A stretch of 64,000 nucleotides of DNA from Azotimanducus sp963663145 (GCA_963663145.1 OY760134.1:2356001-2420000), one strand, 5' to 3'; shown: positions 45,551-56,083, numbered from the stretch's first letter. The notes: generated from the letters alone by a model not told the origin. A program made the numbers and translations.

Positions 45551-46486
45551 TTGACTACAAGAAATCAACACTACGTATGGCGCCACTACTTGGAAGGGTG
45601 GCGGCAAGAAAACGGACAAGTGATTTGCTTACGGAACGGCAAAGTGTTTTCCACAAACCCGATGAACATCATGGTTGAGCGAGACTTTTATTCGCTGTCT
45701 AAGATCACCGCTATCGACATTGCCTTTATGGAGGATTGGCTCCAAACAAACGATCCGTACTTGGTTCCGCACCACCGACGTGTATATCAGTCTCTGGCCT
45801 TCATTGCCGACGTGAATGATCGACTTCAAAGAGATCCCAAGCTTACGTCGCAGGAGAAGGCAGTGCTTCGGGGTGTGGTCACAGAAACCGAAGAGAATCT
45901 GCACGCCTCCATAGAGCGAGCAGCTCTGCCTTTGCTGAACGAACTGCGCGAGAGACGCGTGGACTTTCTCAATCACGATGATGAGAATGCAATTAAGTTC
46001 TTTATTTTTCTGGCGCACCAGTATTTTAGAACAAAAGGAATTCGCAGCAGCATAGGAAAGGCATTGTCCGTTGCACACCCGCAGTTTGATTTCAGCCGAC
46101 TCAAAAACGTGCTTTGCTATTGTTTCGCGACAAACTTGGGAGCCAGCCTATTCTTGGATAGAGAAAAGTACGACCCGATTGTCTTGGTAAACTCTACTGA
46201 TCTGGGCTTTATTGCGGGTGACCAGCCAGTAGTCAACGTCTTGAGTCTGGGATGTGAGAGTGCTCCGAAAGAAATGGCACTGTACTATCCGGTTACTCCG
46301 AACACTGCCCTTCTGTGGTCAACTCGCGAATACGAACTTCGCTTGAGGGTGGTCACGCGCGATTTGGTCCGAGACTTGAATGATTGGATTGCGTGGAATT
46401 CGACCCAATTCTTGATTGCACATTCAACGGGAGACTTCCGAGGCATTACGAACAAACGAATGCCGCGTGTCGTGCCACGCCGCTGA
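45551..46486 (+). CDS. DUF4238 domain protein
   Basis: 311 aa starting TTRNQHYVWRHYLEGWRQENG, the hallmark of DUF4238 (N-QH-V---YL), and continuing LNHDDENAIKFFIFLAHQYFRT and PIVLVNSTDLGFIAGDQPVV. The function is unknown; members are frequent in mobile and defence regions. The start is TTG. It is a single gene, not overlapping its neighbours. Confidence 0.75.
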   Translation: MTTRNQHYVWRHYLEGWRQENGQVICLRNGKVFSTNPMNIMVERDFYSLSKITAIDIAFMEDWLQTNDPYLVPHHRRVYQSLAFIADVNDRLQRDPKLTSQEKAVLRGVVTETEENLHASIERAALPLLNELRERRVDFLNHDDENAIKFFIFLAHQYFRTKGIRSSIGKALSVAHPQFDFSRLKNVLCYCFATNLGASLFLDREKYDPIVLVNSTDLGFIAGDQPVVNVLSLGCESAPKEMALYYPVTPNTALLWSTREYELRLRVVTRDLVRDLNDWIAWNSTQFLIAHSTGDFRGITNKRMPRVVPRR

Positions 46487-46647
46487 AATCTAAGCACCCT
46501 ATGAAATCCGTCAAAGCATCATTTGACGCCGGTGTCCAGCTCGCGTATCGAGAATGCCTAGGAGGTGGATATTTCGGGAGAGTGCGCCGTAGGCTGAGGA
46601 TTTTGACACCTTCACCTTCACACCGAAGATAATTCTCTGCGACCCGA

Positions 46648-47409
46648 ATGAAGATTGTAGGAATCGGCATGACCAATCCAGACACAAATGCTCTTCTAGA
46701 CCTGCTCGACCGATGGCGGCACCTTCCCTCATACAGTCTCGAACCTCGGGTCGACCCGTTTTTCGCTCTCTTTCTGCCAGAGGCTCTTAATCATCACCTG
46801 CGATCACGGGGTATCGAGATCGATCCACGACTTATACCAGAATTCCCGATTAAGCAGAGCGAGACCAGACGCTCGGACAAGGCTGACTTTTTTGCTCTAT
46901 CCCTTGGTCGGAAGGACGCGTTCTTGATCGAGCTAAAGACAGAGGGGCGTTCGCTACGTGAGACTCAGGAAAAGTATCTGTTGAAAGCCGTTGACCGAGG
47001 ACTCCCCAAGCTCCTGTGCGATGTCCGCACCTTGGCCAAGACTCCCAAGCGCTTTGCCCGCAAAAAGTACTTTCATCTCTTAAAGTCCATGGAGGAGATT
47101 GGACTGATTGAGTTGCCGCCCGGTCTTGAAGAAAAGGTATATGGCCGATCTTCGCACGGAATCTATGACATGATTGATGCAATTAGGATCTGCCGCACAT
47201 CTGCAAGGATTCAACTCATTCACGTTCTGCCGCACATACATGACCTTTCTAAACTGACTGAACCAATACGAAGCAAAATTCGAGAACAGGACTGCATTGA
47301 CTTTCAGTCATTCGCTAACTCAGTTAGACATCTTGGTATAATTGGCCTTCGTTTTGCTGACAGTTTAGAAGGTTGGGCCGAAACAAAGGCGGGAGAAATA
47401 GAACAGTGA
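46648..47409 (+). CDS. Putative PD-(D/E)XK nuclease-like protein
   Basis: 253 aa. The block RSDKADFFALSLGRKDAFLIELKTEGRS has the D-x(n)-E-x-K spacing of restriction-type nucleases (D near residue 79, ELK near 94). Before it is YSLEPRVDPFFALFLPEAL. The start is either ATG 46648 or ATG 46669. No partner gene is evident. The assignment rests on the motif only. Confidence 0.5.
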   Translation: MKIVGIGMTNPDTNALLDLLDRWRHLPSYSLEPRVDPFFALFLPEALNHHLRSRGIEIDPRLIPEFPIKQSETRRSDKADFFALSLGRKDAFLIELKTEGRSLRETQEKYLLKAVDRGLPKLLCDVRTLAKTPKRFARKKYFHLLKSMEEIGLIELPPGLEEKVYGRSSHGIYDMIDAIRICRTSARIQLIHVLPHIHDLSKLTEPIRSKIREQDCIDFQSFANSVRHLGIIGLRFADSLEGWAETKAGEIEQ

Positions 47410-47881
47410 TCATACTTAACCCAAATTCCAAGCGACGGTCGGCGATTGTTCGGTCAGCAATGGAGAGCCTTAACCGTGGAAACCCCGGCTTGTGAAAGCC
47501 CCACTCACTCCGGTGCAGTTGATATCAGTGAGTGCTGCCAAACGGATATCTCCTTCCACATATTGGTTCCGTCAATCGGTCCGATTTACCTCTATTGATA
47601 GACTAATGAGCGCCACGGATTTGATCCGTTACTTCAGCGCGTCGATTTCCGCCACGCTTTGAGGCGTTATCCCATGCGAATCTCCTCTGAATGGGAAACT
47701 GTTGCGTAGTTCTTTAAGTTGCGGATTCGAGAAAGCTATAGCTCCATCTTCTGTCTAGTGCTCAAGCTTCCTTTCGGTGGGCGACAATATGAACCTGACA
47801 GATGTTCCGACTCGCCAAGCGGTTTAGCTTCAACACTGTAGGCACCGTCTCATCTCCAGTTTGCGCTAGAATCTCATAAGA
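47410..47881. other. Intergenic region before the sulfur-related operon
   Basis: No convincing gene in 472 bp. A short plus-strand frame (VQLISVSAAKRISPST.. to ISATL) exists without ribosome site. The region presumably holds the promoter of the operon that follows, but no clear -35/-10 pair was picked out. Confidence 0.4.
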
Positions 47882-49303
47882 ATGAGGAAATACGATGATT
47901 GTAAGGGCGATCCTGGCTACGCGAATTCTGCCGTGAGTGTTCAGTCTCCTAGTTCTTCTGTTCGATCCGTTCCGAGGCTGAGAGTTTCGGAAGGCGTGAG
48001 TGAACCAGCTGATGGATACGAATCTTCTACTGAGTACGAATTTCGCTATCGTTCGAAGCTCCACTCCCGCCTTCCGCACGTCGTAAAGTTCTCAGGAGGT
48101 CGATCAAGTGGAATGATGCTTTTCACTCTATTAGAGAACCATCTGTTGAAGGCAGAGCGAGGAGACGTGATCGTCTTCAACAATACCTCTGCTGAACATC
48201 CCGACACCTACCGATTTGTCGCTGACTGCATGAAGGCGAGTGACCAGTATGGGATTCCATTTTTCTGGGTCGAGTTTCAAACATATGAGGATGCTCGCAA
48301 GGGAGAATGGACTCGACTTCCGAGTTACCGACTGACCAATTCAAAACCGTTGTCACAAGACAATCCCAACGGATTTCATTGGCGTGGAGAGGTGTTTGAA
48401 GAGCTGTTGTCTTGGGCCGGATACGTGCCTAATCAATTCAGTCGTATCTGCACCCAAAACCTGAAACTTGAGGCCACTCGGATGTTTCTGAAAGACTGGC
48501 TTACGGGAAGACCATCTATCCCTCGTCTGGGACATTTCGGAGAGCGGTCTAGGGTTGACCGGCGAATCATGTATCGTCGTCACTTGCGGAATCAGGGCGC
48601 GGTTCCAGAGGAGATCTTTCATAAGAAGAGAGCTTTCGCACTCTCTAGATCTCACTTTCGACCAGAGCAACGGTATGCTGACTTCTCACCAGTCTGGCAT
48701 GAGTTTAGCAATCCGACACTCGAAGGGAAGGTGTTTGGGGGAAAGATCTCGTTTGGTGAAGGAGGAGCTGAATATGTAGCCTTTGTTGGCCTCAGGGGAG
48801 ATGAGGAATTGCGGGTTAGGCGTGTGGAAATGCGTCAGCATTCTGGTCAGTCAGGGACAGGCTATGAAGGCGAACACATGTATATGCCGCTAGCCACGAT
48901 GGCGGTATCTCGGGACGATGTCAACGCATTTTGGAATCTTCAAGACTGGAATCTATCATTGCCCAGCGAAGGTAGTCTCTCGAATTGTGTCTATTGTTTT
49001 CTCAAGGGAGTGTCCAATCTCCAGAGCGTCCACGCCCAAATGGGCCAAAAGAAGCATACGGAGATTCCTGATTTCGGATCTATTGAGGGAACTCCTTGTG
49101 ACTTGGACTGGTGGAAGCGTGTCGAGGCAGAATACGGCCGAGATTTAAGAGCTGAGGGCAGAGAGCTACGTGGCAATCCTACCAGCGCTCACATCGGTTT
49201 CTTCGGTACTAAGGGATTTTCGTACGAGATTTTGGCGAAAAGCGAAAGTCAAGAGGTCGATAAATTTGCGGATTCTCTGCTTCCGTGCGATTGCACTGAA
49301 TAA
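47882..49303 (+). CDS. PAPS-reductase/DndC-like ATP pyrophosphatase
   Basis: 473 aa. After an unmatched N-terminus of about 60 residues comes VVKFSGGRSSGMMLF, the PP-loop of the phosphoadenosine phosphosulfate reductase family. It is followed by GDVIVFNNTSAEHPDTYRF. Conserved Cys occur in SRICTQNLK and SNCVYCFLKG, possibly a metal or Fe-S site. DndC/SspD-type enzymes of this family adenylate substrate phosphates so that sulfur can be inserted. The gene stands 15 bases before a cysteine desulfurase, the usual sulfur source. The start is not certain. The best guess is a sulfur-modification enzyme of a Dnd/Ssp-like system. Confidence 0.75.
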   Translation: MRKYDDCKGDPGYANSAVSVQSPSSSVRSVPRLRVSEGVSEPADGYESSTEYEFRYRSKLHSRLPHVVKFSGGRSSGMMLFTLLENHLLKAERGDVIVFNNTSAEHPDTYRFVADCMKASDQYGIPFFWVEFQTYEDARKGEWTRLPSYRLTNSKPLSQDNPNGFHWRGEVFEELLSWAGYVPNQFSRICTQNLKLEATRMFLKDWLTGRPSIPRLGHFGERSRVDRRIMYRRHLRNQGAVPEEIFHKKRAFALSRSHFRPEQRYADFSPVWHEFSNPTLEGKVFGGKISFGEGGAEYVAFVGLRGDEELRVRRVEMRQHSGQSGTGYEGEHMYMPLATMAVSRDDVNAFWNLQDWNLSLPSEGSLSNCVYCFLKGVSNLQSVHAQMGQKKHTEIPDFGSIEGTPCDLDWWKRVEAEYGRDLRAEGRELRGNPTSAHIGFFGTKGFSYEILAKSESQEVDKFADSLLPCDCTE

Positions 49304-49318
49304 ATTCCGGCTCAACCA

Positions 49319-50479
49319 ATGAGCAATAGACCGGTATATCTTGACTATCAGTCCACTACTCCAGTTGATCGAAGAGTCCGAGAAGCCATGATGCCGTACT
49401 TTTCAATGGAGTTCGGAAACCCTCATTCGATGGATCACGAGTACGGGTGGACTTCTCACAACGCTGTGCAAGTAGCGCGCGCGAGGGTCGCCCAGCTCAT
49501 AGGCGCTGACGATGAAGAAGTCATATTTACTTCCGGCGCGACCGAGTCGTGCAATTTGGCAATTCGAGGTGTGGCGAAGGCTCACAAAGGGAATCGGCGA
49601 CGAGTTATCACGTTGGTTACGGAACATCCTGCCGTGTTGCAGACCGTTGAGAGTCTGGCGGATGAAGGATTTGAGCCCGCGATTTTAAACGTAAGAAAAA
49701 ACGGCCTAATCGATCTTGATTGCTTTGAGAAGAACTTAAGTAAGCAGGTGCTGCTGGTTTCAATCATGGCAGTCAATAATGAAATTGGAGTGGTCCAACC
49801 CTTGTCACAGATTGGAGCGCTTTGTAAACGACACGGAGTGATTTTTCACACTGACGCAACTCAGGCCGCAGGCCGAATGCGGGTAAACACAGATGCGTGG
49901 TGTGTGGACCTTTTGAGCATGTCTGCGCACAAGATGTATGGGCCAAAGGGTGTGGGTGTGTTGTTTGTGCGCGCAGGGACTCAGGTAGATCCGATTTCAA
50001 CTGGAGGTGGTCAAGAAAGGACGCTCAGACCTGGCACCGTGCCGACACCACTTGTTGTGGGACTCGGTGAGGCATGCGTCCTTGCTGACGCAGAACTGGA
50101 TATCGACGCTTCTAACATGAGGAGACTTTCAGCTCGTCTCGTGAACGCCCTATTGGATATGTGTCCTGCATTGCTCATTTTTGGAGATCGGGAAAAGCGA
50201 GTGCCCGGAAATCTCAGTTTTGGATTTCCGGATTTGCGTGCCGAGGAGGTGATTGGGAGAGCAGCGAGCAAGATAGCGATTTCCACTGGCTCCGCTTGCA
50301 GTTCGGGAACCTCAGATCCGTCTCACGTACTTTTAGGGCTGGGTCTTGAAAGGGATGCCGCCGCGTCAGGGATTCGCATTAGCCTTGGTCGATACACAAC
50401 CGAAAGAGATGTAGATGTCGCAATCGAGACGATGGCATCAATTTATAGCGATAGTCTTGGCAGCGACTGTGCAATATGA
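49319..50479 (+). CDS. Cysteine desulfurase (IscS/DndA-like)
   Basis: 386 aa, a class V PLP enzyme. PLP Lys lies in SMSAHKMYGPKGVG; the sulfur-accepting Cys in STGSACSSG; N-terminal PVYLDYQSTTPVD is typical. It removes sulfur from cysteine as a persulfide. It is placed inside the operon between the PP-loop protein and the GHKL ATPase, overlapping the latter by four bases, so its job here is probably to supply sulfur to the operon's modification enzyme rather than general Fe-S assembly (no iscU/iscA nearby). Confidence 0.93.
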   Translation: MSNRPVYLDYQSTTPVDRRVREAMMPYFSMEFGNPHSMDHEYGWTSHNAVQVARARVAQLIGADDEEVIFTSGATESCNLAIRGVAKAHKGNRRRVITLVTEHPAVLQTVESLADEGFEPAILNVRKNGLIDLDCFEKNLSKQVLLVSIMAVNNEIGVVQPLSQIGALCKRHGVIFHTDATQAAGRMRVNTDAWCVDLLSMSAHKMYGPKGVGVLFVRAGTQVDPISTGGGQERTLRPGTVPTPLVVGLGEACVLADAELDIDASNMRRLSARLVNALLDMCPALLIFGDREKRVPGNLSFGFPDLRAEEVIGRAASKIAISTGSACSSGTSDPSHVLLGLGLERDAAASGIRISLGRYTTERDVDVAIETMASIYSDSLGSDCAI

Positions 50480-52479
50480 ATCAGTCTGAATTGAATCTGA
50501 GGTTTCCTAAAGGACCTAACACAGGATTTACTCCTGCAGGCATAACAGGGTTCGCCGATCTGAAGCCTGCTGCAGTGGCGCGTGAACTGATTCAGAACGC
50601 TCACGATGCAGCTAGAGACGCCGGTGTCAGCAAGGCAATTGTCCGGTTCAAGCTATTCCGAGACCGAGCAAAGAACGTTCCGGGACTAGAAGCCTATAGG
50701 AGGGCATTCAGAGGAGCGATCGAGACACAGAAGGAGCTTGGTGGTGGACAGCTGCCGAGGCAGGCCGAGATCGTGATGGAGACCATCCAAGACGCGCTCG
50801 ACGCGGAAGAGCAAGATGTGCTAGCCGTCCTCGACAATGGTATCGGGCTCAACTGCCAAAGCATGACAGCCCTTCTTAGTGATGGGGTGAGCTCGAAAGG
50901 AAATGGTGCCACTGGAACATATGGAAACGGACATTCTGTTGCCATTCCATCTTCTGACTTGCGATATGTTCTCTATGGCGGAGTTTCGAATAACGGCGAG
51001 AAAACTGTGTCTGGCCACGCAGTTATTGCCTCGCATCATGATCCGGACGCTCGGAATTCCAGCGGTTTGTGCTCGGGAGATGGCTTTTTTGTGCGCGGAT
51101 TCTTAAGTGGTGAGAGTGGAGAGTTGTACGACTACGCTCATGAGGATGAAATCCCAGAATTTGCCTTAAGGGAATTGAACGAGATTGAAACTTCTTTCGG
51201 TCACGGTAGTGTTGTCTTGTTTCCCGCGTTCAACTGTTTTCGAGAGAAGGAGTCATTAACTGACATGGTTGCGAGAGCTGCAGCCTGCAACTTCTTCCAG
51301 GCAATAGCGGACGGGGACCTAGAAATTCAGATTGATGATCAACTGCACAGGGCATCCCCTCGGATAACGGTAGTTGATAGTGGTAGCCTGAGAAACGTGT
51401 TGGAAAAACACAAGGAAGAAAAACGGTCACGAGCCTTCCTCAGCGGACAGAGGGCCTTCGGCGCATATGAGGTGTTGAGAGACGGAATCAAATGTACTAT
51501 TGAGACCGAGATTGGCCATGTTCAAGCCCATCTACTTGAGCGAGCAACTGGAACCACTTACGTTGAGCTATGCCGCAATGGTATGTGGATCGCGGACAGA
51601 AGTAGTTTTCCAGGATTTCAGGGAAAATTTGCAGATCGCGCGCCGTTCCACGCTGTCCTCACGTTAGAAACATCAGGAGAAGATCGGCTTTACAGTTTGA
51701 TCAAGGACGCTGAGGGCCCCCTTCACAATGATCTTGTGCTCAAGGATCTCTCCACCAAAGATCAAGAGGATCTAAGGAGAGCGTTCAAGAAGATTTTGGA
51801 ATGGCTGCGCAGTAATACAACTGCTCTAAGGGATGACGAGTTGTACAGTCCGGAAGATTTTATGGTCTTCGAGAATGGAGGGGGATTCGGTTCGGACGGG
51901 GGGAATGCGCATAGCGCATTCTGGGGCACGCCTACGTCCGTTTCGTTGCCTGGGCGCAGACTGGCACCTGGCAGAGGATTTCGGTGGGTTGATCCAGAGC
52001 CTCCTAGACCGGGACCCAATCCCAATCCGCATCCTAATCCACGACCGGGTCCTAAGCCATCTCCCAAGTCAACCGCGTTAATGCTACCTGTCTTTCGAAC
52101 GGTGGCCGCACCGGTCGGAAGCAAACGCAGACGCATCCAGATTGAGTGTTCTGAGGCGTGTGCTTCGGCAGAACTGAGGTTAGTGGTAGACGAGAACGTA
52201 GATGCAACTTGTGATCATTTGCCGCACGAGCGCGCCGATCACGTCATCTTGTCCAACGTCGAGATTAGCGGACGTGCCCTTCGTGAGAATGAGCTCGTGC
52301 GAATTGAAGGTCGCACTACAAGGATTCGACTGGGAGATCTTGCAGCCGGATCCGAAATCACCCTTGAGGCCGACTTCGAATTGATTGGAGCCTTCGAAGG
52401 GCTCCCCTCCAGCCCGTCGTTCAGAGTGGAGATACTCAAACCGTCTGGCGAATCTCCGGATGGTGGGGAATCGAATTGA
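50476..52479 (+). CDS. GHKL (HSP90-like) ATPase of the sulfur-related operon
   Basis: 667 aa. ELIQNAHDAARDAG carries the Asn of the GHKL ATP site, AVLDNGIGLN is the G1 box and TGTYGNGHSVAIP the G2/lid box. A proline-rich linker (PRPGPNPNPHPNPRPGP) follows near residue 510-530, then a C-terminal strand-rich domain. Such ATPases act as clamps or gating subunits in several defence systems. It overlaps both neighbours by ATGA. Not similar in an obvious way to DndD or SspC. Confidence 0.75.
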   Translation: MNQSELNLRFPKGPNTGFTPAGITGFADLKPAAVARELIQNAHDAARDAGVSKAIVRFKLFRDRAKNVPGLEAYRRAFRGAIETQKELGGGQLPRQAEIVMETIQDALDAEEQDVLAVLDNGIGLNCQSMTALLSDGVSSKGNGATGTYGNGHSVAIPSSDLRYVLYGGVSNNGEKTVSGHAVIASHHDPDARNSSGLCSGDGFFVRGFLSGESGELYDYAHEDEIPEFALRELNEIETSFGHGSVVLFPAFNCFREKESLTDMVARAAACNFFQAIADGDLEIQIDDQLHRASPRITVVDSGSLRNVLEKHKEEKRSRAFLSGQRAFGAYEVLRDGIKCTIETEIGHVQAHLLERATGTTYVELCRNGMWIADRSSFPGFQGKFADRAPFHAVLTLETSGEDRLYSLIKDAEGPLHNDLVLKDLSTKDQEDLRRAFKKILEWLRSNTTALRDDELYSPEDFMVFENGGGFGSDGGNAHSAFWGTPTSVSLPGRRLAPGRGFRWVDPEPPRPGPNPNPHPNPRPGPKPSPKSTALMLPVFRTVAAPVGSKRRRIQIECSEACASAELRLVVDENVDATCDHLPHERADHVILSNVEISGRALRENELVRIEGRTTRIRLGDLAAGSEITLEADFELIGAFEGLPSSPSFRVEILKPSGESPDGGESN

Positions 52480-53333
52480 CTAGAATCATAACTACGGCTG
52501 GGACATCTTCGAACTCGATTCGTTCACTGGACTATCCTTCTTTGGAGGAAGGGAATCTCTCTTACCCGAATGGTCGTTACATTGTGGATTTCGAACCCGG
52601 TGAGGATCGCAGGTCCTTTGTCTTGATGCATCAGGTCGAAGGCGCTCCACTAATCAACAGGCTAATTGAAGATCAACACGCCAGCTACGTCTGTGTCGTA
52701 TCTTCTCCGGTTTCTGGATATCGAGAAACTCACATTGCCGGGCAATCTCAACAGGAGGTTCAATGGGAACTGGACGATTTAGGAGAGCCCCCATTGTTTA
52801 CACCGATGATCGTCTGTACAAGAACTTGCCAATTGACGCTGGAATGTGAGCGAGATGGGATTCACAAGATATGGGACGATTTGGTTGTGGATTTCAAGGC
52901 AGGCTCCCGGCTAGCCGTGGCAAACGTCATTCAACTGCGATCTTCGATTTTACAGATGCTGTCAATGAGAAAAAGGGATGATCTCAAGGAGGGTACGTTC
53001 TTTGTTGATTTTGAGACTGAGCCTTTCCTATTTGTCGTGAATCTGAGTTCGGGTCTTCACAAGTTTCTCAGATTCGCTCGTGAAGAGCGCTCCCGTCCAC
53101 ACATAATGATTCACATTGTGTCAGCCTGCTTAGCGTTGTTGCAGCGCGAGTTCCCCAGCGCCGAAGGTGAGGAGGGCTGGAAGAATGATCGTTCGCTCAA
53201 CGGGCTGCACAACGAGCTGAATTATCATGGAATTCCGGGATGGGGCGAAGACGGCTTTTCTCCGGAGCGAGCGGCTACGATTCTGTACCCCCACAAAGTT
53301 CCCGTAGACGACCAAATAGAGAATCATGGATGA
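52476..53333 (+). CDS. Unknown operon protein (285 aa)
   Basis: No family is recognised. It has a strand-rich N-terminal half (NGRYIVDFEPGEDRRSF, ASYVCVVSSPVSGYRET) and a helical C-terminal half ending in a polar tail. A central WDDLVVDFKAGSRLAVANV could be a short beta-hairpin domain. It is translationally coupled to the ATPase gene before it and to the 293-aa gene after it (both ATGA). The context makes it a structural or specificity subunit. Confidence 0.65.
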   Translation: MTRIITTAGTSSNSIRSLDYPSLEEGNLSYPNGRYIVDFEPGEDRRSFVLMHQVEGAPLINRLIEDQHASYVCVVSSPVSGYRETHIAGQSQQEVQWELDDLGEPPLFTPMIVCTRTCQLTLECERDGIHKIWDDLVVDFKAGSRLAVANVIQLRSSILQMLSMRKRDDLKEGTFFVDFETEPFLFVVNLSSGLHKFLRFAREERSRPHIMIHIVSACLALLQREFPSAEGEEGWKNDRSLNGLHNELNYHGIPGWGEDGFSPERAATILYPHKVPVDDQIENHG

Positions 53334-54211
53334 GTACCGCGCAGTTTAAAGAGTTTCGCGATCAGGACTATTCACGTTTGCGATTGAGTCTTCTGCGCAC
53401 AAAGGGGGGGCAGCCACAGAGAGAGTTTCTGGAATCGGTCCGCGAAACTCCAAGCTTCTTGAGTTACATGCGGTACTTGCCTGTAGTTGGCTCTCAGTCG
53501 GCGCCAATTCACCAAGAGCGGCTCGTGGAATCCGAATACAAGGATCCTCCCGCCGATACGGAAACCAGACTGTTCTATTCTTGGCTAGACCTCACACCCC
53601 GCATTGCTTGCCGCACAACGTTTTGGGCGCATCTGACGTGTGAGCATATCGAGGCTGGTGTGCTGGACTCGTCCTTTCTGGCAGCCAATGGAGGTTCGGG
53701 CTCCGGGGGGCTCGAGAGGATCGACCGCGCACTGACTGAACAGAACGAAAGTCAGGCCAAGTCAATTGACAGTTGTGTGCGAACTGTTCTCCGGCGACTT
53801 GGGGGTATACCTGATCGTGGTAACCGCAGCGTGTACGTCAACTGTCCATTCGCGCGTGCTTGGTGGCGAGAGCGAATTGTGGAACAGGTTTCCAACGGTG
53901 ACGAAAAAGTCGCCAATAGCGTTCGCGACTTGATCAGAATAAGTCAAACGTATTGGGAGAACTTTGTTGATCGATTAGTGTCAAGGAATTCTACGTTCGG
54001 TTCCTTGCAAGTGCGAAACGCCTTTATCTTAAGCCTCGCCAAGCAAGTTGCCGAGAGCGGGAATGCGGAACTACGAAATTCGAAGGTCATGTTGCGTGCT
54101 TGTCGAATGCTTTCTGCAAAGCAAGGATCGCTCGAACTGAGCGTACTCGAACGAAGAGAATTAGAAGAACTTATCAGCACAATCGTTGAGTCGGTGCAGT
54201 TGCACTCCTGA
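53330..54211 (+). CDS. Unknown operon protein (293 aa), DUF6339-like
   Basis: The start at 53330 is chosen by the ATGA overlap rather than an upstream ATG. Segments: RLFYSWLDLTPRIACRTTFWAHLTCEHIE.., and SVYVNCPFARAWWRERI, a pattern I associate with DUF6339, but this is uncertain. The C-terminal third is helical. It is the last gene of the tight cluster, 75 bp before the DUF262 gene. Confidence 0.6.
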   Translation: MSTAQFKEFRDQDYSRLRLSLLRTKGGQPQREFLESVRETPSFLSYMRYLPVVGSQSAPIHQERLVESEYKDPPADTETRLFYSWLDLTPRIACRTTFWAHLTCEHIEAGVLDSSFLAANGGSGSGGLERIDRALTEQNESQAKSIDSCVRTVLRRLGGIPDRGNRSVYVNCPFARAWWRERIVEQVSNGDEKVANSVRDLIRISQTYWENFVDRLVSRNSTFGSLQVRNAFILSLAKQVAESGNAELRNSKVMLRACRMLSAKQGSLELSVLERRELEELISTIVESVQLHS

Positions 54212-54286
54212 TCGAATATCTAAGACAGCTATGCGTCGAGCGCCAACAATAGAGGGCAATAGCACCAAGCTGAGGAGAAGGCGGGA

Positions 54287-56083
54287 ATGACGGCGGAATA
54301 CAAGGAACGAGAGATTCAAAAATGGGTGGATATGGCGGATCGAGGAGAGATCGCACTTCCGTCGTTTCAAAGGAGCTACGTTTGGGAGCGGCAACGAATT
54401 GACGACTATCTAACTGCGCTCTTTAAGGACCGGCCAACTGGGGTTTTCCTTGTATTGGCTACAAGCGGAGAGCCAATGTTCATCTCACGAACACTCAGAG
54501 GTGTCGATGTCGGTGCGGATTCTGAAGTGTCGGAACTCATACTTGATGGCCAACAGCGCCTTACATCTTTGTGGCAGGCTCTGAGGCAAAAGTCAGCATT
54601 CGAATTCTACGTTCGAGTCAGGAGCTTAAGCGCTGGAGACTTGAGCGTGGTGGGAGTGGAGTCTTGGTCTAAGAACTCTCCGAGAGTGGCACAGCTTACT
54701 GAAGCCAAGAATGCGTTCCAACAGAATCTCGTACCGATAACCTTGTTGTACGAGTCTGAGGAGGGGCAAGACGAACGACTCTGGGAATGGTGCGAAGAGG
54801 TCTGTGACAGTCGCTCTCCCGATTCTAGGCGACTGCATTCCGAAATCTCTAAGAAACTAGGTGTCACGCTGCTGAACAAGAGGAAACTGCAGTATTGCAT
54901 TTTGCCCCCGCACACCAAACCTCGAGTAGCAATTGATATATTCGTAGAGACTAACAAATCATCCGCCGCCATCAAGATGTTTGACATCGTAGTGGCCTTG
55001 GCAAAAGGCAAGCACGAAGAAGAACTCAGGGATCGAATCAAAGAGTACTACGATAACAGCCCGCACGCACGGCATTACTGTGACGCAGAAGAAGAAAGGA
55101 TGATTCCCGAGGTTGGGGAGTGGTTCTTGAAGATCGCCTGCCTAAAGGCAGTTGACGAGAGGTGCCCAAATGGCTTGGCACCTAAACAGAGCAATTACCA
55201 GGACGCTCTTGAGATCGTATTTAATTCCGGTGCGGCCGAGGGAGCGCGAAGGCTTAAGAGCTTAGAAAAAGGATTGGATTTTGCATTGGAATTCGTTGCA
55301 CGGATGGGTGCGTCCACCAAGCGGATTCTCCCAGCGTGGCCTGTCGTATGGGTTATCGCCGCATTGCATGAACAGTTTGAGACAATAAAACGGCCTGATC
55401 GAGAGGGTTCCGCAAGGTCTTTTCTAGCTTCCTATGCATGGAGCGCTTTTCTTACGGACCGGTATGAGGCTCAGGCGAACGACCGTCTCTTCGAGGATCT
55501 CAAGGGTCTTCGACAGTGTTTGGGCACGATCAACCACAGGGGTGACTACGATCCCGAAGACTTACCAAGGATCTTTGAGCGGAGCCAGTATCCTTTGCCG
55601 ACAGCTACGAATCTTGAGGACCCGATCACATGGATAGGATCAAGGAGTCGCATTGGTAGAGCCCTCGCAGTAGTCGTAATGTCTGAGAGCCCGAGCGACT
55701 GGGTGACTGACGAAAAACTGGACCACTCAAATGTTCGTTCACTGGAGCAAACGGGAAAGCTCCAGCGTCATCACATATTTCCGAAAGGCTTTCTCAAAGG
55801 CTACGTCAGTAACGACGAGATCAATCACGCGCTGAATGGTGTATTGCTTCGAGAAAGTACAAACAGATGGTTTTCGAACAAGGATCCGGTCGACTATCTG
55901 CAAACGATTGTTCGCAATAGGAAGGATTTGAAGGAGGCGCTCTTACGGAAACGGGTCGAAACTCATATGGTGCCGTATGACGACTTGATTTCAACGGGTA
56001 GCGTGAAGTCGAGGTTTCGCCGGTTTATCGTTTCGAGAGCAAAGCTCATTGCTTCGAAATTAGAGCAACTGGCTGGGTCATAG
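54287..56083 (+). CDS. DUF262-HNH (DUF1524) protein, GmrSD/SspE-like
   Basis: 598 aa. The N-terminal DUF262 part has LPSFQRSYVWERQRIDDYL and the box ELILDGQQRLTSLW (the NTPase/nucleotide-sensing motif). The C-terminal DUF1524 HNH nuclease part has LQRHHIFPKGFL and LNGVLLRESTNRWFS. Proteins of this build (GmrSD, SspE, BrxU) cut or nick modified or unmodified phage DNA; SspE works with phosphorothioate modification. Here it follows a PP-loop plus desulfurase operon, so a restriction partner role is likely. Own short leader of 75 bp. Confidence 0.85.
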   Translation: MTAEYKEREIQKWVDMADRGEIALPSFQRSYVWERQRIDDYLTALFKDRPTGVFLVLATSGEPMFISRTLRGVDVGADSEVSELILDGQQRLTSLWQALRQKSAFEFYVRVRSLSAGDLSVVGVESWSKNSPRVAQLTEAKNAFQQNLVPITLLYESEEGQDERLWEWCEEVCDSRSPDSRRLHSEISKKLGVTLLNKRKLQYCILPPHTKPRVAIDIFVETNKSSAAIKMFDIVVALAKGKHEEELRDRIKEYYDNSPHARHYCDAEEERMIPEVGEWFLKIACLKAVDERCPNGLAPKQSNYQDALEIVFNSGAAEGARRLKSLEKGLDFALEFVARMGASTKRILPAWPVVWVIAALHEQFETIKRPDREGSARSFLASYAWSAFLTDRYEAQANDRLFEDLKGLRQCLGTINHRGDYDPEDLPRIFERSQYPLPTATNLEDPITWIGSRSRIGRALAVVVMSESPSDWVTDEKLDHSNVRSLEQTGKLQRHHIFPKGFLKGYVSNDEINHALNGVLLRESTNRWFSNKDPVDYLQTIVRNRKDLKEALLRKRVETHMVPYDDLISTGSVKSRFRRFIVSRAKLIASKLEQLAGS